64,000 nucleotides of DNA from Wyeomyia smithii (taxonomy: Eukaryota > Arthropoda > Insecta > Diptera > Culicidae): contig NC_073695.1 of the NCBI RefSeq assembly GCF_029784165.1, forward strand, positions 159,278,646-159,342,645, given 5' to 3'. This document shows, one piece after another, positions 56,577 to 64,000 of the stretch. A program made the position numbers and the translations under genes. Below the pieces are notes generated by a model, which searched no databases, was not told where the DNA came from, and was given only the letters and a program-made list of their open reading frames with translations. The first letter of the stretch is position 1. Each line of letters begins with the position of its first letter.

Positions 56577-56821
56577 CCCAAGTAACCAAAAGTTCGGTTA
56601 AAAGTAGATTTCATAGTCTAATCAGCCGAACTAACGATCATGAATCGAATTCTATTCAGCTCAATTTTTAAGTAATTAACCGTACTTTCAAGTTCGTATT
56701 TGATGAATAAACTCCGAGTAGCATGCAAAGCAGCTTCTAAACTGCACTAGATAGTTCACATTAAGTTCGGTTTCGTCGCTGTACAGAACTCTGTTCAGCT
56801 TGAAAATAAAACTTCAAAACC

Positions 56822-59410
56822 TAAATTATCCACCTAGCGGTCAGACCCAGCTTTTCTCATTCAAACTTTTATTTGTAAAAATAGATTTATATGAACGCTT
56901 CAAACCAATGAATGTATATTTACTCTTTAGGTTCTGAAATATTGATGTTGTAATCTATACATATAAAAATGCAGTCCGGTCTGTCTGTCTGTCTGATCCA
57001 TATAGGCTCGAAAACTACCACACCGATCGACGTGAAAATTTGTATGTAGGGGTTTTTGGTGCCAATAAAGGTTCCTATGATTGTTTAAGACACCTCCCTC
57101 TTCTGGAAGGGGGATGTCCCATACAAATGAAAAACAAATTTCTGCACAACTCAAGAACAAACCAAGTAAATTAAACCGAATTTGGCATGTGGATGTTATA
57201 AGATGTAACAAATATGTCCATAATAGTTGGACGCCCCTTCCTTTTCTGGAAAGGAGGGGTTTCATACAAATGAAACACAAATTTCTGCACAGCTCGAGAG
57301 CTAATCAACTAAATGGAACCAAATTTGGCAGGTAAATGTTTCTAGTGGCAACAAAAATGTCCGTAATGTTTGACGCCCCACCATCTTTCGGAAGGGAGGG
57401 GTGCCATATAAATGAAACACACATTTTTGCACATCTCGAGAGCTAACCAACTAAATGGAACCAAATTTGGCAGGTGAATGTTTTTAGAGGTAACAAATAT
57501 GTTACATAATCGACCTCAGGCAACATTTTGGATTGTAAGATGGCAACTTCCGGTTTCTGGAAAACAGCCAAAAATGGCTGATTTCCACCCAATATAATAA
57601 TATCCGGATCTAGAATGATACACAGGAGCTAAAATCGACCACAGATACCATTTTGAATTCTAAGATGGCGACTTCCGGTATTGGGTGTTATTCGATCATT
57701 TTCGGCTGTTTCCCAGGAACATGTGCTTCTAGAAGAGGGAGAGGCGTTGAACTATTATGAACATATTTGTTACCTCTAAAAACATTCTACCAGAATGACG
57801 CTCAGAGGCCAGAAATTATCTCAAATACCATTCTGAATTCCAAGATAAATCCAAGATAAAATAACCAAATACCATCCAATATTAGTATTTATGGAACCAG
57901 AATGATGCAATGAGCTAACAATTGACCTCAGGCACCATTCTGAATTGCTAAAGGGTAACAGTCGAAAACGACCGAATAATACTCTATATGGATATTTCCG
58001 TAATCGAGATGATGCATAGAAACCAAACATTGACCCTGGACACCATTTGAATTTAAAGACGACCACTTTTAGTTTCTGGAAAACAACTTTTTCCCAATAT
58101 GGGTATTTCCGGTGTCAGATTGATGCCAGAAAATCTACTGAAAATGGCCGAATACCACCCAATATGAATATATTCAGAATTAAAGCGATGTACAGAAGTC
58201 AAAAGTCGAGGATGTTGTCATTTAGATAAAACCAATCATTTTAAACGATTTGTTATTTGACTTTGATCATATCCTATGGTAGTTTTAAATAGTCTTTGAA
58301 TTTCTTTTCTTTCCATAACTTTTGAGCCACATATCAAATTGTTATGAAATTTGTTATTTGTAAGTTCGAGAGATGACTCGTTCGTATGACACTAGTTATG
58401 TTCAAATACGTTATGTAATCTTTGAGATAATAGACTTTCGTTGTTTTAATAACAATTCAATACATAACAATTGCTTTAGTCCGATTACAATCAAATGAAA
58501 TGGGAACGTATAGGGCACCAAAATTTTGAAACCACGTGTTCAATCATAATTCATCAGTTAACCCTTAACTAGCCCGCTCATCTGATAATAATATTGATCA
58601 AATCGGTTGTGTAGTTCCTGAGATAATTAAGTTTCATGATTTTCACATTTTGGTACTTTACAGACGAAGTTACAGTTCGATTACAGTCAAATTCAAAAGG
58701 GTGTTATAAGGCAGCTTGACTTATTAATTGACACTAATTTTGTGGAAATCGGTTCAGCCATCTCTGAGAAAAGTGAGTGAGTTCAAGTAGTCTTCGTAAT
58801 ATGTTCCAATGAAAAGCTGGATTTCACATTTTTAAACATAACAGGCAAAGTAATAGTTCGATTGCAAAACAAATCAATAGGGTCTTATGGGGCAGCTAGA
58901 CCTTCAATTTGAGACTGACTTTATGAAAATCGGTCAAGCCATCTCTGAGAAACATGAGTGAGATTAAACAGTCTTCAGAACATGTTTCTTTTCATAACTT
59001 TTGAACCCCAAGTTCAATCTTTATAAAATTCAAAAGTTAAGGGTTTTCCAAGTAGCCCGTTCATTTGAAACCAATTTTGTTCAAATCGGTTGTGTAGTTA
59101 TCAAGATAATGATGTTTCATGATTTTTACATTTTGATACATAACTTCTAAACTAAAAATCCGATTACAATAAAATTTAATAGGGTATTATGGGACAACAA
59201 GACCTTTCATTTGCAATTAATTTCATGAAAATCGGTCCAGCCATCTCTGAGAAAAGTGAGTGAGAATAAAAATCTACACATACACACACACACACAAACA
59301 CATACACACACACATACAGTCGAGTGATATATGCCATTCGGCCCTTTGGAGCACTTTTATACTTTCGGTTTTGCAAGTGATTGCTATACCTTTCTATGAG
59401 AAAGGCAAAA
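56822..59410 (-). repeat. Family Z copy 5 (long form, both termini)
   Basis: Minus orientation, from TTTGCCTTTCTCATAGAAAGG near 59405 to CAGACCCAGC/ATCCACCTAGCG near 56822-56845. The middle (56940-58268) contains a block beginning CAGTCCGGTCTGTCTGTCTG (plus strand) and tandem units with AAGATGGCGACTTCCGGT. A CA-rich microsatellite is at 59276-59318. Confidence 0.65.
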
Positions 59411-59549
59411 ACTCAAAATAAAAACAACTTGAGTATTTTTTTTTATTTTTCCTTTTTTTTTCTAACTTATCATTTAGCATGTACTGGAGGTATTCTAGAA
59501 AAGAAGAATAATTTGCCTGGCTTTATTTATTATTATATTTCATGATTTT

Positions 59550-59640
59550 TTGCAACTTACCACCAACCACACCAGATTCGAACTCGAGTCTTCCCGCTTT
59601 GGAGCCTAGATCCATACCACTGCTCCGTTTTCATTATATG
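59550..59640 (-). repeat. tRNA-like remnant, probably SINE-derived
   Basis: On the minus strand an A-box-like GAGCAGTGGTATGG is followed, about 35 bases on, by GAGTTCGAATCTGG (B-box-like). The arms do not form a convincing cloverleaf, so this is not a functional tRNA gene. Confidence 0.4.
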
Positions 59641-60032
59641 AGGTCAACGTCGATTTTACTCGATGTGCTGATTTCTCTCTGTTACCTACATGCTCATAGC
59701 TAGGAACATACCGGTTCTCTCTTTCAGCTTAGAGGTTCAGATAAAGTACACGCGTAATTTCATGTGAACTCTGAGGTTCAGAAAAGGCTGCCGTGGAACT
59801 TTTTCCGAACTTTCAAGTTCAGAAAAAGTAAACGCGGAACGAAATGTGAACTTACGTCTGACAGTTCTCTAGTTTGTTTTGATTTTGATGCATGTTTGTT
59901 GGTGATATAAATGAAATAAGTTGTGTAGGCAATATTTTCGTTTTGAGCGTTTTTTGAAAATTATTCTGGTAAGCAATATATACAAAATCTGCTAAATTTT
60001 CAAATCGATTAATTTATTTTCGGTCATCAGAT

Positions 60033-60170
60033 ATGCCGTTAGCCGTAGTCGAAACTACCAACGCCTTGGAACATAAAGAACTTTCGCTCTCGTGCCTGGA
60101 AAATGGATTCGGACCTCCAAAACCGGCCACATCCTGCTGTAGCCGAGCGAAAAGAGAACTTAAAATTTAG
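60033..60170 (+). other. Small ORF with a candidate upstream intron inside the TA-flanked element
   Basis: 45 codons beginning MPLAVVETTNALEHKELSLS and ending RAKRELKI before TAG 60168-60170. About 60 bases upstream is GGTAAGCAAT (donor-like), and the ATG directly follows TTCGGTCATCAG (acceptor-like). No family recognised. It may be a captured exon or chance. Confidence 0.25.
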
Positions 60171-61015
60171 ATGAATGCTCAGGGATGAGAACATCACGTC
60201 CAAACAAGTGTATACTTTCGATTCAATTTCCTTTTTGAGCTGCCCATTCTTGGATACCAGAGTGCATGATTGATTTACTGTGAGGTAACAAATAACAATA
60301 TTTATATAGCGAAAGCCTTTATGCACGCTGATATTACCTATTGGAGTAAAAGCTTTGTTTTCCTTTTCCAATTTCGATAAAAGTTTTATCCGATGATAAT
60401 AAAATAAAATAAATAAATCACTTTTCATTATAGTTTTTGAAAACTCGTTTCTGTTATTAATCCTGAAGCACAAATTTAAACTTCACATCTGAAAGCTTCA
60501 CTCTCGTCAAATGCAAGCAAAGCGTCAGTCAGAACTTAAGATGAACTTCAAAGTGGGAATGAAGTACGACATAGACTTCTACTGAAATTTCGTCCTGATT
60601 AAAAGTATGGATAAAATGCTAACCGATCTTTAATTCTAGTTGTTTTGAAGTTCGCGTGTAAACTTTATGTGAACTTGAAGGTTCCAAAGAAGAGGAGCAT
60701 GGAGCTTCTCATGAACTTTCGTGCTGATTAAAAGTACGGATAAAATGCTAACCGAACTTCAATTTCAAGGGGGTTTGAAGTCCACGTGTGAACTTTATGT
60801 GAACTTTTAGGTTCCAAAGAAGAGGAGCAAGCAGCTTCTTATGAACTTTCAAGTTGCTTTCTAGTACTGACCGAACTTTATTTAAAATGAAGTTCGGTTT
60901 GTAAGTAATGTGTCCTGTTGTTCAGCTAGAAAGTTCCGCGGAACTAAATCTGAACCTTATGTGAACTTCTAAGTTCGTTTGTTAAGTGAAATTCGAACTT
61001 CTGGTTGCTTGGGTA

Positions 61016-61535
61016 TCGTACGTATGTACTCATAAGTATATGTTTATGTATGTTTATCATATGTGGGTATGATTGAATATGTGAGTACCGTCGGTCGGGT
61101 AGAATAGTACCAGTTGAGGGCGAGACTGTGCCGTCCATCCCGAGACTTGTCAGCTGTCTCTTTCGGGGCGGAGGACTGGTCCTTCTTGGTTAAGTATTCG
61201 AGGAAAGTTATTCAGGAGGGTTTGGTCTTGTGATCGCCGTAGGATAGCTGACTAGCAATAGGTTTAGGTGGCGTGGTCTCGCCCCAACTGGCGTAGTCTC
61301 GCCCGGCTTTAAATATACTTACAAATAGGCTTGTGTACAACTATAAAGTGATGTACAAATGAGCCGTTGCGGAACAGAGTGGTCTAAAGACCATTTTTTT
61401 CGAAAATGAGTTTTTTGCATAAACCGCATCTACTCAAGAAGCTGAAGTTGGGAGATTAAGTAAATTTTTGAAAATCGAATTTTAAAGCTGATTTTTTCCG
61501 TGTTGAAAATTCGTCCGAAACAGAATGGCCGTTTT
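61016..61535. other. Non-coding DNA with GTCTCGCCC repeats
   Basis: GGCGTGGTCTCGCCC and GGCGTAGTCTCGCCC lie close together near 61280-61310, with the inverse GGGCGAGACTGTGCC near 61118. A lone copy of GGAACAGAGTGGTCTA is at about 61372. No ORF. Confidence 0.4.
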
Positions 61536-61875
61536 GTTTCGGAACAGAGTGGTCTATGTACATAAATCGATGGAATACTATCATGTAACACGTAACATCT
61601 AGCATATTACATGTGATAAGGAACATGCCACTTATTTTGTACATGTCACACGTGATATGTAACACGTTACACGTAATGTAACACGAAAAATGTAACATGT
61701 AAAATATTATGTAATATGTAATATTTTGTGTAACATGTAATGTAACACGTGACATCTTACATGTGACATGCTATATGTATCATATAACATGTGACACTAG
61801 CCATTTTATACGATTTACCGTAATTTTCTTTGTCATTTACCGGGTTTGTGTACATAGACCACTCTGTTCCGAAAC
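61536..61875. repeat. Hairpin with perfect 27-bp arms enclosing a minisatellite
   Basis: The arms 61536-61562 and 61849-61875 are exact reverse complements (they start GTTTCGGAACAGAG). The loop (about 61575-61800) is an array of degenerate units such as TAACATGTAACACGTGACAT, themselves rich in ACATGT and CACGTG palindromes. Confidence 0.85.
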
Positions 61876-61916
61876 GATTCGAGGATTCCAGTGATTATAT
61901 ATTAGTGATGGGAAAC

Positions 61917-61999
61917 TTATCGATACTTATCGATAATATCGATAAGTGCTTGACAACGATATTATCGTTATTTTTTGACGTTAACGATAATTATCGATA
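61917..61999. promoter_or_regulatory. Cluster of four TATCGATA palindromes
   Basis: TATCGATA occurs at 61918-61925, 61928-61935, 61937-61944 and 61992-61999. In Drosophila this 8-mer is the DREF binding element. Here it follows TAGTGATGGGAAAC, which could also be a transposon end. No gene start is seen nearby. Confidence 0.45.
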
Positions 62000-62512
62000 T
62001 TATAAGGGTGAGCACAAGTCAGTGCGGCTGGTTACTGGAGGAGACCCAAAAGAAGGAGACCTCACCTACCCTTCCCCAGGAGTTGCGTTTGCCGCTGGGT
62101 ATTTGTTGCTATTCGACAAGATTTCCATCCGGATAAAGGTTCGCCCCGGATGTCACTGAGTTTCTGAGAAATAATGGTAACTAAAAAGGTATTTATAGTT
62201 TTCAGTTTCCTATGAACAGATGAATTCGACAACTCAGTACTGGAGAACTTTAAAAAAATATCCAAACTTTTCGCACCATCTCATAAAAAGCAATGACACG
62301 AAATTGTAATAAAATGCATTTTCTTTGGCTTGCCAACTCTTATAATATGATGGACATGCATAGCGGCAGTCTATTGGTAATTCTCTGGTAATTGTTTAGT
62401 TTAACTTGGAACTGTTTAAGTTTAAAGTATCTGTTACCCAACAAACAATTTTTAGTTCCACTAAAAATCCAAATCAACGAAATTGTTGCGCCAAAAAAAG
62501 TATCCTGATTTA
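62000..62512. other. Non-coding DNA
   Basis: A 109-residue shadow frame crosses 61830-62159, but it runs through the hairpin arm and TATCGATA cluster and is not credible. Nothing else seen. Confidence 0.35.
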
Positions 62513-62514
62513 TA

Positions 62515-63985
62515 CAGGGGGTGGAAAAAATAATTGAGATAAAAAAAATTCTCTCGAATTTTCAATGGCCAGAACTTTACGAAAAATGAATCAATTTTGA
62601 TAACCAGTTTCATTCCACTGGCAAACAGTATTATATTAGTATTACTTGGAAACTTGGTATGACCATCCTACACCGAAAATGTTTCGAATTTCAAGAGTGT
62701 GTGTCAAAGTGTACATTTTTGCAACGCATAGAACGTTTAAGGCAACTAAATTGTCTATCTAAAATACTTCATTTAAAAAAATCTGAGATCACCGATATTT
62801 TCTAAAATCATTTTTTGTTTTTAAAATTATATTTTTTTCAGAGTAGGATCTTAAACTCATTTTTTTATATTTTTGAAGTATTTTTTTTTTTTTTATTCTC
62901 GCTTATTTTCCGTCGGTCTAGTTCCGCCACTGTTGTGGCCAATCACCGACGCCCAGGGAGGCGACTCCACATCCAGGACCCTAACTCACGACCCGTTTAT
63001 TAACGGACCGGCGCCAACGGCTTTACTTCCTCATGCGATGGAAGGCGTGATCCCAGAGATTTTTCGCCTCAGAAAATCTCCCGGTGTCGGCTAGGATTGA
63101 ATCTAGACCAGTTGGGTTGGTTGTGAGTGGATCACGCCACCTCACAACCATCGACACCTATGTGGTGGGATTCGAGCCCAGGCGTCGAGCGTGGTTGGCG
63201 GAGACGTTACCAACCACACTAGGCCCCCGCAATTTTTTTGAAGTAGGCTGACCAGATTTTCTCGGGATAAAAAAGGGACAAACGGGTTCAAAAAACGGTA
63301 CACATGTTAACATTAATTTTTGAATTTTTTTTCCAACCAAAGCATGCAAACAATTGGGATTGCTTCGATGAACTTACCCCATCCTGAAGAGTGCAATTTT
63401 CAGCAATGAGTTCCTGAAATTTGTCACATGATGATCGAAATTTTGACTAACAATTATCATGGTCTCAACTTTCAATCTGACCTTTTTAAATGTTAATCCA
63501 GATAAATTTTCAAACGCAAGTTTGCAAAGTTGCTTGGTTTGATAGGACCTACACACCCACAATGTTCGATTGAATTCTGCTAGAGTGCTGCAAACTCAAA
63601 GAAAATTAGTACCCAACAGGGAAAAAACCGCCAAAATCAACACTCATACTTAATAAATTCATACCTCGATGATTCCTTGGCGAATTTTCAATCTTTGGCT
63701 ACCAATGAACCTGAAATAAATTCTGATTTATTGACAACACATAAACCTATGTGAAACAGAATGCCAGAAAAAGTTCTACGCGTTGCAAAAATGTACACTT
63801 TGGCACACACTCCGGAAATCTGAAACATTTCCAGTGACCCTTGGTCACGTCCAGTTCTCAAGTTTTACTAGGAATCTAGGACAGTTTTCCAGTAAAATGA
63901 AACCTGTTTTGTCTGAATTGATTCATTTTTCGTGAAGTTTTGGCCATTAAAAATTGACAGAATTTTGCCTGCTTCAATTATTTCC
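62515..63985. mobile_element. TA-flanked inverted-repeat element hosting a SINE
   Basis: The left end CAGGGGGTGGAAAAAATAAT follows TA. The right side (about 63720-63985) is the inverse of the first 240 bp, including the shared GAAAAATGAATCAATT and TTGCAAAAATGTACACTTT-like segments. The outermost right end has diverged or lies at the window edge. No transposase seen. Confidence 0.65.
62881..63234 (-). mobile_element. tRNA-related SINE with two B-box-like motifs and 11-bp target duplication
   Basis: Read on the minus strand: GGGGGCCTAGTGTGG (A-box region), GGGCTCGAATCCC (B box), then a second B-box-like GATTCAATCCTAG about 75 bp on, a body, and a poly(A) tail (T run at 62881-62894). TTTTTGAAGTA flanks it (62870-62880 and 63235-63245). 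Confidence 0.75.
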
Positions 63986-64000
63986 CTTATTACACAACCT

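Larger units (their letters stand above)
56577..61013. mobile_element. TA-flanked inverted-repeat element (4.4 kb) hosting a Z copy
   Basis: The ends share CCCAAGYAACCARAAGTTCG in inverted orientation and are flanked by TA (56575-56576, 61014-61015). Subterminal sequence on both sides is rich in GTTC/GAAC motifs (for example TTATGTGAACTT repeated at about 60670, 60795 and 60960). Z copy 5 is nested inside. No transposase is recognised. Confidence 0.65.

Noticed and set aside
59176..59376. Frames containing SEMAGPIFMK (also 55758-55949) as a repeated protein motif
   Set aside because: They are translations of the Z unit (CTCAGAGATGGCTGGACCGA inverted) and run into microsatellites. Neighbouring units are shifted in frame.
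60039..60473. 144-residue minus-strand ORF (MCFRINNRNEFSKTIMKSDL...)
   Set aside because: No recognisable domain and AT-driven composition. Part of it is antisense to the small plus-strand ORF, which looks at least as plausible.

Overview
The window looks like gene-poor, repeat-dense chromosomal DNA of an insect, most likely a culicine mosquito (Aedes type). The grounds are AT-rich DNA with almost no host coding sequence, nested non-LTR retrotransposons of the Jockey, R1 and I clades, a tRNA-derived SINE resembling the Aedes Feilai family, a DD37E Tc1/mariner element (a type first described in mosquitoes), and many TA-flanked inverted-repeat elements. The species call is inference. Only one piece of a likely host gene is visible, a spliced terminal exon at 4829-4959 (+).

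Layout. 0.25-4.6 kb: decayed Jockey element on the minus strand. 4.8-5.4 kb: orphan last exon and probable 3' UTR. 5.4-8.9 kb: a TA-flanked inverted-repeat element carrying an internal tandem duplication and a nested Transib-like element, then a second inverted-repeat element. 9.0-36.7 kb: a mosaic of two large repeat families, here called X and Z. X starts with AAATCACAGGAGGG, ends with TATTCTACTTCAAAA, and carries minus-strand TATA/CCAAT promoter-like cassettes and stem-loop modules. Z is built from degenerate repeats of about 150 bp. A segmental duplication links 17.0-20.3 kb with 22.5-27.3 kb. This mosaic is interrupted by a 5'-truncated R1-clade element with unusually long flanking duplications (about 157 bp), a hAT-like element with a broken D37-type transposase, a SINE, and a nearly intact I-clade retrotransposon (I-1, 30.7-36.6 kb).

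36.7-39.5 kb: minisatellite and CGG-rich repeats and a small hAT-like element with a target duplication. 39.6-46.6 kb: a second, AT-richer I-clade element (I-2) whose reverse-transcriptase gene is split by a 1.3-kb DD37E transposon sitting in a TA dinucleotide. 47-51.5 kb: a foldback element, then an X copy containing a 161-bp near-palindrome. 52.6-53.7 kb: a second Transib-like element. 54-61 kb: minus-strand Z copies, an RT fragment and a 4.4-kb TA-flanked element. 61.5-64 kb: a 27-bp-arm hairpin around a minisatellite, a TATCGATA cluster, and an inverted-repeat element hosting another SINE.

The proteins recognised here are mobile-element enzymes (endonuclease, reverse transcriptase, RNase H, gag-like zinc-knuckle proteins, DDE transposases). 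Most are inactivated by stops or frameshifts. I-1 (one nonsense codon) and I-2 (one small frameshift plus the transposon insertion) are the best preserved. The layered insertions give a relative chronology: X insertion, then SINE and I-1; I-2, then DD37E.
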